Assembly: GCA_937944385.1 (NCBI GenBank)
Contig: CALDYQ010000015.1
Location: 1-52,681 of the forward strand
Length of the DNA stretch: 52,681 bases
Reading direction: 5' to 3'
DNA from: an uncultured Burkholderiales bacterium
GTDB taxonomy: Bacteria; Pseudomonadota; Gammaproteobacteria; Burkholderiales; Casimicrobiaceae
Within the stretch, counting starts at the first letter, position 1, and every line of letters starts with the position of its first letter. Shown here in pieces: positions 9,426 through 19,734 of this stretch. A program made the position numbers and the translations under genes. The notes under the pieces were generated by a model. The model was given only the letters and a program-made list of their open reading frames with translations. It did not search any database and was not told the DNA's origin.

Positions 9426-12400
9426 ATGAGTGGCGAAGAGAGCCCCGAAGAGAGCCCCGAAGAGAGCCCCGAAGAGAGCCCGTCCGGCACCGCACCCGAC
9501 GGCATGCGCCACGCGGTCGCGGCCTCGGGCGCGCGTCAGCGCGTCTGCCGGCGCACGGGCGTCGCCGCCGTGGCCTTCTGGGCGACCGTTGTCGTGGTCA
9601 CGATCTTTCTTGCGGCCATCGCGCTCACGCGCTTCTGGCTCGTGCCGAACGCCGATGGCTTCCGGCCGCGACTCGTCGAGTCGTTGTCCGCGCTCACCGG
9701 GCAACGGGTCGCACTCGGACGGCTCTCGGCCGACTGGAATGGCTGGTCGCCCGCGTTCACGATCGAGCGGCTCCAGGTGCTCGATGCCAACGGACGGGTG
9801 GCGCTCGAACTGCCCCGGGTGGACGCGGCGATCTCGTGGCGGTCGGTTCTCGCCCTCGAACCGCATCTGTCCTCGCTGACCATCTACGAACCTCGCGTTG
9901 TGGTGCGCCGGACGAGTGCGAACGAACTGGTGGTCGCCGGACTCGGGGTGGACCTCGAGGCCGCAGGCGGCGATGGCGGCCTGGCCGATTGGCTGCTCAG
10001 GCAGGCGCGCGTGCAAGTGGTGCGCGGCGAGATCGCCTGGGTCGATGAATGGCGCGGCTTGCCGCCGCTTTACTTCTCCGAACTGTCGGCCAAGCTCCTG
10101 TCGAGCGGCGAGCGCCATCGCGCGGGGCTTGTGGCCACGCCCCGAAGCGGGCTGGCCAACGCGCCCGGCACCGCGGAGGCGCCCGGGGGCGGCTCCAGCG
10201 CGCCGTTCGAGCTCCGCGCGGATTTCCACGGCCGCTCGGCGCGCTCCATCGCCGATTGGGACGGGACCGCGTACGTGCTGATTCCGGAGACCGAACTGGC
10301 GACCTGGTCGCGTTACCTGCCGCTGCCGCTCACCTTCGCCCGGGGGCGCGGCGCGCTTCAGGCCTGGTTCGACTTCGAAGACGGCGCACCCGTCGCGCTG
10401 ACCGCCGACATCAAGGCGGTCGACACACGCGTGCTGCTGCCGCCCCTGGGCGGGAGTTCGGTCCAAGCGCCGCCCCCGCTCGATGCCACCGAGCTTTCCG
10501 GCCGACTGACCTGGCGGGAGCGCACGACCACCGGTGGCGGCATCGAGCAGCGTTGGACCGTGAGCGGGCTGCGCATCCAGCCCTCGGGCCACGCCACCGC
10601 GCTCGAGACCGGCGGGGAGTGGACGCTCGAGGGGGTGCGGGCAGATGCGGGTGAGCGGCGATGGCGCACGACCCGCGCGCGCATCGACACGATCGACCTC
10701 GGTGTCGTCTCGCGGCTGGCCGAGGGGCTGCCCATCCCGCCGCTCTGGCGCGAGCGCCTGACCGGGCTGTCTGCCCGTGGCATCCTGCGCGACGTGGCCT
10801 TCGGAGCGCGACTCGGTGGCGAAGCGATCGATGTCGAGCGGCTTTCGGCCCGTCTCGACGGCGTGGGCTGGAATGCCTTCGAGCGCCTGCCCGGGGTGGT
10901 GGGTCTCGCTGGCGAGCTTGACATCCGGCCCGACGGCGGCGAGTTGCGCATGGATACCACTTCGCGCACCGGCGGAGCGAGCGGGGCGGAGCGCCAGCTC
11001 GCCGCGACGCGTCAGCGTGTGCTCGGCGGAAGCGGCGGGCCGCGAATTCCGCCGCTTGCGGCACCGCCCAACGCGCCGCTGACCTTGACCCTGCCGCGGG
11101 TTTTTGCAGAGCCGATCGTGCTGACCCAGCTGACTGGTCTCGTGCGTTGGAGCAACGCGCCGGCACGCGTGACTGCCGACGACACGGCCCGGTCGGCGGC
11201 GGCAGCGAAGCCTGAGCGCCTTCGTCTGGCCGAGGTCGTGCTCGAGGACGTGCGCTTTGCCACGCCGCACGCGACGGGCCGCCTGGCTGGCACCTGGCAG
11301 CCGGATGCGCTGGGCCCGGGTATCGCCGATCTGACCGGCACGCTCGGCACGGTGCGTGCAGCAGACGTCTACCGCTACTTGCCTCTCGTGGTGGATCCCC
11401 ACGCGCGGCGCTGGGTCGAGGGTGCGCTCCGTGATGGCCTCGCCCACGACACACGCTTTCGCCTCAAGGGTAAGCTCTGGCACTTTCCGTTTCACGATGC
11501 CCGCGAAGGCGAGTTCGAAGTCACTTTCCGCGCCGAGGACGTGACGGTCGACTACGCCGACCACTGGCCGCCTGCCGAGCGCGTGAACGCGCTGGTGAGC
11601 TTTCGCGGTCCAGGTTTCGTCGTGTCGGCGAGTCGCGCCCAACTGAACGGCACCGTGGTCGGTCCAGTCGAGGTGAAGGTCGACGACATGGCCGCGGAAA
11701 ATGCGACCGTGGACATTCGCGGCAGCGCGCAGGCCGACCTTACGCAGTTGCTCGATTTCACCGCGAGGAGTCCGGTCGAGCGGATGCTGGGTGGATTCAC
11801 CCGGGGCGTCGAGGGCAGCGGCAGCACCCGGCTGCACATTGCGACCTCGATCCCGCTCGATAGCGAGGGCGAGTTCAGCCTGCAAGGGGAGCTGGTTTTC
11901 GAGGGGGCGAGGATCGCTCTCGCTGGCGAGGCCCCGCCGCTCACTGAAGTACGAGGGCGACTCGCCTTTGACCAGGCGGGGGTCCAGGCGGGCGGGCGTG
12001 AGGCGAGCCCCCTGACGGCGAGTGCGCTCGGCGGAACGGTCGCAATCGAGGTGGCGAGCGATGCGTCGGCCGTGCGGGTCCAGGCGCGGGGCACTTCGAG
12101 GCTCGTCGACGTCGGAGCCCATTTCGCCTCACCGCTCGTCGAGTGGCTCGATGGTACGGCCGATTGGACGCTTGCGCTCACCACGCCGATTGGCCAGCGC
12201 GCGCCGGCCGGCGGGGCTCGGGACGGGGTAGAGGGCACGATCGACATCGCGGCACGCATCAAGCCCCTGCGCTGGCCGCTCGACGACGTCTTTGGGGTGA
12301 TGCGGGCGCGTGACAGCGCCTCGCCGCCGATCGAGGTGCGGCTCGTACGCAGCGCACGTCGGGACGGGACGGATCGGGTGGATCTCGCGCTCGGCGAGCA

Positions 12401-13763
12401 GCTGCGTGTTGCGGCCGAGCGCAGCCGGGCGGATGCCTCGGGTACGCGACGCATCGATCGGGCGCTGGTGGAACTGGGTCCGGGCAAGACTGCCCTGCCG
12501 TCGCGTGGCGTCGCGCTACGCGGAGAGGCGGCCAGCATCGATGTCGATCGTGCGGCGGCGATCTGGGCCATCGTCGAGCCGAAGCTCGCGGGTTCCCTGG
12601 GGCGTCCGGCGGAAGTCACTGCGGGCAGCACCGATCGGCTCAACGTCAATCTACGTGCGAAGGAGGTCGTCGTACTCGGGCACCGCTTCAACGATGTGTC
12701 GTTCCGCGCGCAACCCGCGGGCCAGCGCTGGCGACTCGCTGTGTCGGCCCGGGAGACCTCGGGGTCAGTCTCGATCGATACCGACGCCAAGGGCGAGGTG
12801 GATGCGGTGGTCATGCGCCTGACGCGGCTCAGATTGCCGGAACGCGCTGTCCGCGAGACGCGGGCCGCAAACGGTGGCGCATCGGGTGGCCCGGCCGCAG
12901 CATCGCCAAGTGCTGCCCCCTGGCCACGGCTCGAAGTCGTGGCCGACAGCTTCACCACCGCCGGCGGGGCAGAGTGGGGCAAGCTCGAACTGCGCGCCCG
13001 GCCGATCGAGCGTGATTGGCGTGTGGACGAGCTGCGCATCACGAGCCCCGAGGGCAGCATCAGCGGCAGCGGCCACTGGCGCGGCGTGGACGGCACGGCA
13101 GAAGGCGACCGGACGGAACTGCGTCTCAAGCTCGCGTGGCGCGATGCTGGTCAGTTCCTGAAGCGCCTGGGCTACGGCGGCGGCGTGGAGCGCGCCCCCG
13201 GAACGATCGAGGGGCTGTTCCGCTGGCCGGGGTCCCCCGCGGACTTCTCGCACGCAGTGGCAGTTGGGGAGTTCACGCTGACCACCGGGGAGGGACGCTT
13301 CACGCAGATGGATCCGGGGCTCGGGCGGCTGCTCGGGGTGCTTTCGCTGCAATCGCTGCCGCGACGCCTGAGCCTCAGTTTCGATGACCTCTTCGGGCGC
13401 GGTTTTGCCTTCGACACGATCGAAGCCAAGGTGGCCGTGCGGGACGGCACGGCCAGTACGGACGCGCTCACGATTTCGGGGCCCGCGGCCCGGGTCGAGA
13501 TCACGGGCAAGGCGGACATCGAACGCGAAACGCAGGCGCTGCACGTTCGCGTCTATCCGAGCCTGTCGGTCGCCACCGCGATCGGCATTGGCCTCGCCAC
13601 GGCCAATCCGGCGATCGGCGCGGCGGCCTACCTTGGCCAGAAGATCGCGCGCGATCCCGTCGAGCGCATCATGATGCAGGAGTTCGAGGTCGGCGGCACC
13701 TGGTCCGTGCCGACCATTCAGGGCACGCGCGATGGAGGTACGCCCCGCGCAGCGGGAGGCTGA
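9426..13763 (+). CDS. yhdP: YhdP-family AsmA-like envelope protein
   Basis: 1445 residues, somewhat longer than the roughly 1266 of E. coli YhdP. A cytoplasmic N-terminus rich in EESP repeats and Arg is followed by one membrane anchor (about residues 46-68, core FWATVVVVTIFLAAIAL). A very long periplasmic beta-rich domain of the DUF3971/AsmA type follows, opening with PRLVESLSALTGQRVALGRL. The C-terminal AsmA-like part has QMDPGLGRLLGVLSLQSLPRRLSLSF and ends near residues 1380-1440. YhdP, TamB and YdbH are known to carry phospholipid between the inner and outer membranes in enterobacteria; the same role is inferred here. Start chosen at ATG 9426; GTG 9399 in frame is possible but lies upstream of the -10-like hexamer. 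Confidence 0.9.
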   Translation: MSGEESPEESPEESPEESPSGTAPDGMRHAVAASGARQRVCRRTGVAAVAFWATVVVVTIFLAAIALTRFWLVPNADGFRPRLVESLSALTGQRVALGRLSADWNGWSPAFTIERLQVLDANGRVALELPRVDAAISWRSVLALEPHLSSLTIYEPRVVVRRTSANELVVAGLGVDLEAAGGDGGLADWLLRQARVQVVRGEIAWVDEWRGLPPLYFSELSAKLLSSGERHRAGLVATPRSGLANAPGTAEAPGGGSSAPFELRADFHGRSARSIADWDGTAYVLIPETELATWSRYLPLPLTFARGRGALQAWFDFEDGAPVALTADIKAVDTRVLLPPLGGSSVQAPPPLDATELSGRLTWRERTTTGGGIEQRWTVSGLRIQPSGHATALETGGEWTLEGVRADAGERRWRTTRARIDTIDLGVVSRLAEGLPIPPLWRERLTGLSARGILRDVAFGARLGGEAIDVERLSARLDGVGWNAFERLPGVVGLAGELDIRPDGGELRMDTTSRTGGASGAERQLAATRQRVLGGSGGPRIPPLAAPPNAPLTLTLPRVFAEPIVLTQLTGLVRWSNAPARVTADDTARSAAAAKPERLRLAEVVLEDVRFATPHATGRLAGTWQPDALGPGIADLTGTLGTVRAADVYRYLPLVVDPHARRWVEGALRDGLAHDTRFRLKGKLWHFPFHDAREGEFEVTFRAEDVTVDYADHWPPAERVNALVSFRGPGFVVSASRAQLNGTVVGPVEVKVDDMAAENATVDIRGSAQADLTQLLDFTARSPVERMLGGFTRGVEGSGSTRLHIATSIPLDSEGEFSLQGELVFEGARIALAGEAPPLTEVRGRLAFDQAGVQAGGREASPLTASALGGTVAIEVASDASAVRVQARGTSRLVDVGAHFASPLVEWLDGTADWTLALTTPIGQRAPAGGARDGVEGTIDIAARIKPLRWPLDDVFGVMRARDSASPPIEVRLVRSARRDGTDRVDLALGEQLRVAAERSRADASGTRRIDRALVELGPGKTALPSRGVALRGEAASIDVDRAAAIWAIVEPKLAGSLGRPAEVTAGSTDRLNVNLRAKEVVVLGHRFNDVSFRAQPAGQRWRLAVSARETSGSVSIDTDAKGEVDAVVMRLTRLRLPERAVRETRAANGGASGGPAAASPSAAPWPRLEVVADSFTTAGGAEWGKLELRARPIERDWRVDELRITSPEGSISGSGHWRGVDGTAEGDRTELRLKLAWRDAGQFLKRLGYGGGVERAPGTIEGLFRWPGSPADFSHAVAVGEFTLTTGEGRFTQMDPGLGRLLGVLSLQSLPRRLSLSFDDLFGRGFAFDTIEAKVAVRDGTASTDALTISGPAARVEITGKADIERETQALHVRVYPSLSVATAIGIGLATANPAIGAAAYLGQKIARDPVERIMMQEFEVGGTWSVPTIQGTRDGGTPRAAGG
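9435..9482 (+). repeat. Four 12-base tandem repeats coding EESP
   Basis: The unit GAAGAGAGCCCC occurs four times in a row (9435-9446, 9447-9458, 9459-9470, 9471-9482, the last base differing). It encodes EESP four times at the cytoplasmic N-terminus of YhdP. Copy number is likely to vary between strains, in frame. Confidence 0.92.
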
Positions 13764-13784
13764 GCCGCTTCGGGGAGGTGGCGC

Positions 13785-14492
13785 TCAACCTACGTTGAGC
13801 AGCACCAGTACTGCTCCGCTTCCACCCGCATTCGGACGCGGTTCGCAGTATGCCGTCACATCAGCAAAGCGGGTGAGCCAGCGCCGCACCTTGCCCCTGA
13901 GCACCGGCTGGCGCTGGAAACTCGTGAGCCCCTTGCCATGGATGATCCGCACGCAGCGCCAGTTGGCGGCACGCGCGGCGCGCAGGAACTGGGTGAGCGC
14001 GGCGTAGGCCTCGTCCTGCGTGTGATTGTGAAGATCGATCTCGGCTTCGATCGTCCAATGGCCGCGCCGCAGCTTGCGCAGAAGCTCCGGGTTGGTGCCG
14101 GCCCGGAGGTAGCTTTGTTCCTCTTCGATGTCGAGGCCGAGGTCCCAACTCATCGGACTGGGCTCGACCGCGAGCTGGCTCTGGGCGAGTGCCGCGGCTT
14201 CATCGGCCTCGCGCTTGAGGGGGCGCGCGGGAGGGCGCACGGAACGCACATCAGCCCGCGCCGGCGCCTTCAAAGGGGTGACATCTGCGGTCGCCGCGCG
14301 GAAGAGCGCCCGGTCCTCGGCCGATGGCGGAGCGTAGTCGGTGGGTGCTCGGAAGAGGTCGGTGAAGCGTTCGCCTTGCGCATGCCGTGCCCGAGCGGGT
14401 TCACTCGGGCGCGCCCGATCGGCGCGACGGCGCGCTTGGCGCGCTGACCGTATGAGCGCGTCGAGCTCGTCGAGACTCTTGCCGGTGGCCAC
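13785..14492 (-). CDS. Smr/MutS2 C-terminal-domain protein (candidate nuclease)
   Basis: 235 residues. The N-terminal 130 residues are charged and variable. The C-terminal Smr domain (about residues 145-235) shows EIDLHNHT (the usual LDLHG position), IIHGKG and GSGAVLVLL, the hallmark motifs of the family. Stand-alone Smr proteins in proteobacteria are RNA or DNA endonucleases; SmrB in E. coli cuts mRNA at collided ribosomes. The start is GTG 14492 with AGGAC 7 bases upstream. It follows trxB by 39 bases on the same strand, a pairing seen in Burkholderiales, and its 3' end faces yhdP with only 21 bases between. Confidence 0.88.
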   Translation of the reverse strand: MATGKSLDELDALIRSARQARRRADRARPSEPARARHAQGERFTDLFRAPTDYAPPSAEDRALFRAATADVTPLKAPARADVRSVRPPARPLKREADEAAALAQSQLAVEPSPMSWDLGLDIEEEQSYLRAGTNPELLRKLRRGHWTIEAEIDLHNHTQDEAYAALTQFLRAARAANWRCVRIIHGKGLTSFQRQPVLRGKVRRWLTRFADVTAYCEPRPNAGGSGAVLVLLNVG

Positions 14493-14531
14493 GATCGTCC
14501 TGCCATGCGCAATGAGGTCGAGCGATCGAGA

Positions 14532-15569
<1,038 letters not shown>

Positions 15570-16190
15570 TCAGCCGCCGACCAGGGTGATCATTCGAATC
15601 AGGTGTGCGAGCGACGTGGCCTGCATCTTCTCCATCACACGCGCCCGATGAGCCTCGACGGTCTTGATCGAGATGTCGAGGTCGTAGGCGATGGTCTTGT
15701 TCATCTTGCCGGTGACCACGGCATCGAGCACCTGGCGTTCCCGCTCGGACAACGAGGCGAGGCGCGCGTGGATGCTTGCAATTTGTGTCTGCTGCGCCTG
15801 GGATTCGGTGGCGAAGGAGAGCGCCTCTTCGATGCGCTTCAAGAGTTCGCCCTCGGCGAAGGGCTTTTCGATGAAATCGAACGCGCCCTTCTTGATGGCC
15901 GAGACGGCGATCGGCACATCGGCGTGGGCGGTGACGAAGATGACAGGCAGTTCGATCCCCCGGTCGGCGAGCGCATCATGCGCCTGAGGGCCGGACAGGC
16001 CGGGCATGCGCACATCGAGCACCACACACCGCGGCGGGCCGCCGATACCGGGCTTGATCTCGGCAAGGAACGACTCGGCGTCGGGGAAGAGACGGGCCTG
16101 GTAGCCGTTGGTCTGAAGCAGCCACGCGACCGAGTCGCGGAACGCCTCGTCGTCATCGACGACGTACACGATGCCCGGGTGCATGCTCAT
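15570..16190 (-). CDS. FixJ/TtrR-type LuxR-family response regulator
   Basis: 206 residues. The receiver domain (residues 7-120) has the acidic cluster at D12-D14, phosphoacceptor D59 in VVLDVRMPG, switch T87 in VTAHAD and K109 in IEKPF. A LuxR-type helix-turn-helix follows (about 135-200, with LSERERQVLDAVV and KTVEAHRARVMEKM). All catalytic receiver residues are present, so it should be phosphorylated by the kinase encoded just upstream. Its ATG overlaps the kinase stop as ATGA (16187-16190). The targets are unknown. Confidence 0.93.
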   Translation of the reverse strand: MSMHPGIVYVVDDDEAFRDSVAWLLQTNGYQARLFPDAESFLAEIKPGIGGPPRCVVLDVRMPGLSGPQAHDALADRGIELPVIFVTAHADVPIAVSAIKKGAFDFIEKPFAEGELLKRIEEALSFATESQAQQTQIASIHARLASLSERERQVLDAVVTGKMNKTIAYDLDISIKTVEAHRARVMEKMQATSLAHLIRMITLVGG

Positions 16191-18205
16191 TGGGGGTCCT
16201 CGGCGAAAGGCAGGGTGAATCGAAACGTGGTGCCGACGTCGGCGTTCCGGAAGAAAGTGAGGTTGCCCTCGTGATATTCAATCAGCGAGCGGCAGATGTT
16301 GAGCCCCATGCCCATGCCCTCCGGCTTGGTCGAGAAAAACGGGGAGAACAATTGCTGCTCGGCTTGTTCGGGAATGCCCGTGCCGCGGTCGGAGACCTCG
16401 ACTTCGATCAGATTATCGTCGAGTCGCCGGGTCCGGACGACCGCCACGCGTTCCGCCTGGGGCAGATGCGACATGGCCTCGCGGGCGTTGCGCAGCAGGT
16501 TCAGCAGCACCTGCTCGATCATGATCTGGTCGGCAAACGCCTTGCCAAGTGTTGGGTCGAGTTCGAGCCGGCAGGTCAGCGCACGTTCGGCCTCGTCGCT
16601 GTTCATGAGCTTGCTCACGGAGACGACGAGTGCATTGATGTCGATCGGCCGCCGCTCGGGCTCACGCGTGCGCACGAATTCGCGCACACGGCTGATGATC
16701 GCGCCGGCCCGTCGCACCTGCGCATCCGCCTTCTCCATCGCGCTCAGCACCTGCTCGTCGGCACCGCCGATCATGCGCAGCCGGCGCAGGCAACCACTGA
16801 CGTAGTTGGCGATCGCGCCGAGCGGCTGGTTGATCTCGTGCGCGAGCGTCGAGGCCATCTCGCCCACGGTCATCAGGCGCGAGGTGCGGGTGAGCTTTTC
16901 CTCCTGTGTCTTGCGAAGCCGCTCGGCGACCACCCGGTCGGTCACGTCACCGAGCGAGGTGAGGCGCGCCACACGACCGTCGACCCAGTTCACTGCCCGG
17001 GTCCGCATCAGGAACCAGCGCTGCGACGCACGATGCTCGATTTCGTCGAAGTAGACCGCCTGCGAGGCCACATCCCCGGGGGCGAGGAGGGTGGCAGGGA
17101 ACTTTTCGGTCGGGTCGACCGTGAAGCCGCGTTCGATGTCATGGATTCGGGCACCGACCCCGTAGCCCGGAAACGTCTCGCGGAAGCGCGTGTTGCAGAA
17201 GAGGATCTCGTGGGTTTCCAGGTCGCTCACGTAGATGGCGACGTCGAGCGAGTCGAGCACCGTTTCGAAGCGCTCGTTGGCTTGCCGGAGGCTCGCGAGC
17301 GATTCCCGGAACACCCGATCCCGCTCGGCTTCGGCCTCGCGGCGCATCCGCTGCTGGGTGCGCAGGCCCATCACGGTCCAGACCATGAGTGCGGTCAGCG
17401 CCACGACGGCCACCGAGAGTGTGAGGTTGGGCAGAAGGGAGCTCGGGTTACTGCCGTACAGCGTCAGCCGCATGTCGCGCCAGGGCACCGAGAGCAGCAC
17501 CGTGTGGCTCAGGCCGCCATCACCAACCGCTGCGGGATCCCGCTGCGAGATGTCGCCGCCGGTTGCGGTCGAAAGGATGGCGCGGTAGCTCTGGGTGAGC
17601 GCGGGCCCGAGGGATGCGTCGAGCAGGTTGTCGAGTGAGATCAATAGATTGACCGTACCCGCGAAGCGCTGCTCCTCGAAGATCGGCGTCGCATACTCGA
17701 TGAACCAGCGTCCGTTCGTCGTGCTGTAGGGGTCCGAGTACGTACCGCGCATCGTCTTCTGCGTAAAGGCATGGATGCGCGCCTGTTCGCTGAAGGGTGC
17801 ACGCATGAGCAGCACGCTATCGAGCGCCAAGGTCGCGGGCGTATGACGCACGGTCTGCATGTCTGGGCCGACCAGCAACACCTCTTCGACGATTTTCGAC
17901 TCGATGGCGCGCTTGCCGGCGACATCATCGAACTGCTGGAGCGAGAGGCGCTTGGCTCCAAGGTCGAGCGCGAGCCGATCGAAGAAAGACTGCTGCGCCT
18001 CGAGCTGCCGGGCGATCGACTGTTCGATGACTGCGGCGTCCCGCACGATCTCGCTCTTTTGCAGGCGCGCTTCGTGCTGGGCCACCAAGTACAGGAAGAC
18101 GAGCATGCCCATGGCGAAGAACAGGAGCAACCACTCCTGCACATACCAATCGCGCGCAGGCGGGACCACCGAACGCAGTGGGGTGGTGGCTTGCGCTTGG
18201 GGCAT
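16187..18205 (-). CDS. Membrane sensor histidine kinase with PAS domain
   Basis: 672 residues. Membrane segments at about 23-42 and 262-281 enclose a periplasmic sensor domain of about 220 residues. Next come a short coiled linker (283-312), a PAS-like domain (about 313-428), and a kinase core: the H-box TLAHEINQPLGAI with phospho-acceptor H456, N-box LLRNAREAM (N569, N573), G1 SDRGTGIP and G2 GMGMGLNI. The core resembles FixL/DctB-type kinases that pair with FixJ-type regulators. The sensed signal is unknown. The ATG at 18205 has no Shine-Dalgarno but a TAAAAT hexamer 6 bases upstream. The stop overlaps the regulator start, so the pair is co-translated. Confidence 0.93.
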   Translation of the reverse strand: MPQAQATTPLRSVVPPARDWYVQEWLLLFFAMGMLVFLYLVAQHEARLQKSEIVRDAAVIEQSIARQLEAQQSFFDRLALDLGAKRLSLQQFDDVAGKRAIESKIVEEVLLVGPDMQTVRHTPATLALDSVLLMRAPFSEQARIHAFTQKTMRGTYSDPYSTTNGRWFIEYATPIFEEQRFAGTVNLLISLDNLLDASLGPALTQSYRAILSTATGGDISQRDPAAVGDGGLSHTVLLSVPWRDMRLTLYGSNPSSLLPNLTLSVAVVALTALMVWTVMGLRTQQRMRREAEAERDRVFRESLASLRQANERFETVLDSLDVAIYVSDLETHEILFCNTRFRETFPGYGVGARIHDIERGFTVDPTEKFPATLLAPGDVASQAVYFDEIEHRASQRWFLMRTRAVNWVDGRVARLTSLGDVTDRVVAERLRKTQEEKLTRTSRLMTVGEMASTLAHEINQPLGAIANYVSGCLRRLRMIGGADEQVLSAMEKADAQVRRAGAIISRVREFVRTREPERRPIDINALVVSVSKLMNSDEAERALTCRLELDPTLGKAFADQIMIEQVLLNLLRNAREAMSHLPQAERVAVVRTRRLDDNLIEVEVSDRGTGIPEQAEQQLFSPFFSTKPEGMGMGLNICRSLIEYHEGNLTFFRNADVGTTFRFTLPFAEDPQ

Positions 18206-18211
18206 GAACGG

Positions 18212-18217
18212 ATTTTA
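18212..18217 (-). promoter_or_regulatory. -10-like hexamer immediately before the sensor kinase gene
   Basis: On the minus strand TAAAAT is followed by 6 bases (CCGTTC) and the ATG at 18205. No Shine-Dalgarno and no convincing -35 are seen. It predicts a transcript starting at or near the initiation codon. Confidence 0.4.
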
Positions 18218-18243
18218 GGAGCCTGCTTCGAAGGCCCCATCAT

Positions 18244-18267
18244 GGGGACGGTGCGGGGGACGGTGTT
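18244..18267 (+). repeat. Two-copy 12-base tandem repeat between divergent genes
   Basis: GGGGACGGTGCG (18244-18255) is followed by GGGGACGGTGTT (18256-18267), 10 of 12 positions identical. It lies in the gap between the sensor kinase gene and the CBS-domain gene, just before a -10-like TATAGT at 18274-18279. Confidence 0.8.
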
Positions 18268-18330
18268 CGGGCGTATAGTTGTCGAGGTAGCTTCCGTTCA
18301 GGAGGCCCTGAAAGGCATAGAACGTGAGTC

Positions 18331-18348
18331 GTGGCCCGGATGGGCCAC
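18331..18348 (+). promoter_or_regulatory. Perfect hairpin just upstream of the CBS-gene ribosome binding site
   Basis: GTGGCCC (18331-18337) and GGGCCAC (18342-18348) form a 7-base stem with a GGAT loop, ending 5 bases before the very strong Shine-Dalgarno AAGGAGG (18354-18360). It could stabilise the 5' end of the mRNA or tune access of ribosomes. The role is inferred only. Confidence 0.45.
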
Positions 18349-18366
18349 ACGCGAAGGAGGCGCTAC

Positions 18367-18822
18367 ATGCTGGTGACCGAGATACTGCGCATCAAGGGTT
18401 CGACGCTGTTCACCGCCCAGCCCGACATGCTCATGGGCGATGCGGTGCATGTGATGGCCGAAAACGACATCGGCTCGCTCGTGGTGATGGAAGCCGGACG
18501 GCTGGTCGGCCTGCTGACCTTTCGCGAACTGATCAGCGTGCTCGACCGCGAGGGCGGCGCGATGAAAGAGATGACGGTCGGCGAGGTCATGCAGCGCGAT
18601 CCGCTCACCGCGCGACCGGGCATGGACGTGCATGAACTGCGCAAGGTGATGCTCGAGCACCACGCACGCTACATCCCGGTCATGGACGGTACGACGCTGC
18701 TCGGGGTGCTCTCGTTCCACGACGTGGCCAAGGCGGTCTACGAAGAGCAGAGCTTCGAGAACCGCATGCTCAAGAGCTACATCAAGAACTGGCCCGACGA
18801 AGAGGAAACCTCGGCCCGCTGA
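18367..18822 (+). CDS. Two-CBS-domain protein
   Basis: 151 residues from ATG 18367, which has AAGGAGG 6 bases upstream, one of the best Shine-Dalgarno sites in the window. It is composed of two CBS modules (about residues 10-62 and 70-125), with NDIGSLVVMEAGRLVGLLTFRE in the first and HHARYIPVMDGTTLLGVLS in the second, and a short acidic tail. Such small proteins bind adenosyl ligands (AMP, ATP, SAM or NADH) and act as energy sensors for partner proteins. No partner domain is fused, and no neighbour makes the partner obvious. Confidence 0.92.
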   Translation: MLVTEILRIKGSTLFTAQPDMLMGDAVHVMAENDIGSLVVMEAGRLVGLLTFRELISVLDREGGAMKEMTVGEVMQRDPLTARPGMDVHELRKVMLEHHARYIPVMDGTTLLGVLSFHDVAKAVYEEQSFENRMLKSYIKNWPDEEETSAR

Positions 18823-18855
18823 GCCTTGCCATCGGCGGGCTCTCGGCCGCGCACC

Positions 18856-19734
18856 TCATACCTGCCGTGGGACGGGCGTCCGGATGACGAGCGTGACGGC
18901 GACGATGAGCGCGACGAGCGCCACGACGTCGAACGGTCTCGGCCGCTCGCCGAGCAGTAGCACGCCACTCACGAAGCCCACGAGCGGCACCGCAAGCGAG
19001 CTGATGCCACTCACCTGGGCGGGCAGGCTGCGCACGAGCTCGTTCCAGGCGAACCAGCAGAAGCCGAAAACGATCAGGACATTGAAGCCGAGCCCCAACC
19101 AGGCGCTCGGTGCCGAAGGAAGCCACGGCCCCTCGGCAAGAAACATCGCCCCAAGCAGGATCGGCCAGCCGCCGACCAGGAAGCTCCAGAACATGAGCGA
19201 GGTCGTCGGCACGGAGGGCGGAATCCGCTTCGTGAGCACGATGCCGACCGCCCAGACGAAGCCCGAGGCGATCATGAGCAATGCGCCCACGGGTGCGGCA
19301 CGCAGGGCGTGGATTTCCTCGGCGAGAAGGAGTGCGATGCCGAGCATGCCGATCGAGATCGCCACGAGCCGGCGTGTGGAGAGCGCATCGCCGAGCACGG
19401 TGCGCGAGAGGATGACCACCCAGAGCGGCATCGTGTAGGCGAGGATGCCAGCCCGCCCCGAGGGCAGGATCGAGAGCCCGGCCGCCGAGAGCAGGTTCCA
19501 GCCCGCCACGTTGGCGAGCGCGATCACCGCCACACGCGGCCAGAGCGCAGGGTCGATCGAAAGCGGCACCCGTCGGTGCAGGTTGTAGGCGAGAAACCAG
19601 CCGAGCCCCGAGAGCACACACCAGGAGCGGAAGACCCAGAAGTCGAGCTCCGCGAGCGCCATCTTCATGAGCGGCCAGTTGAGGCCCCAGAAGAGGACGA
19701 CGGCGACGAAGAGCAGGCGAAGGCGTGGGGTCAC
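18856..19734 (-). CDS. EamA/DMT-superfamily transporter
   Basis: 292 residues with about ten membrane segments in two EamA repeats (FVAVVLFWGLNWPLMKMAL at the start, ASGFVWAVGIVLTKRIP opening the second half). It starts at GTG 19734, overlapping the upstream stop as GTGA (19731-19734). It is the last gene of the catabolic operon, so it may move a pathway substrate or intermediate across the inner membrane; most relatives with known function are exporters. The substrate is not inferable from sequence. Confidence 0.88.
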   Translation of the reverse strand: MTPRLRLLFVAVVLFWGLNWPLMKMALAELDFWVFRSWCVLSGLGWFLAYNLHRRVPLSIDPALWPRVAVIALANVAGWNLLSAAGLSILPSGRAGILAYTMPLWVVILSRTVLGDALSTRRLVAISIGMLGIALLLAEEIHALRAAPVGALLMIASGFVWAVGIVLTKRIPPSVPTTSLMFWSFLVGGWPILLGAMFLAEGPWLPSAPSAWLGLGFNVLIVFGFCWFAWNELVRSLPAQVSGISSLAVPLVGFVSGVLLLGERPRPFDVVALVALIVAVTLVIRTPVPRQV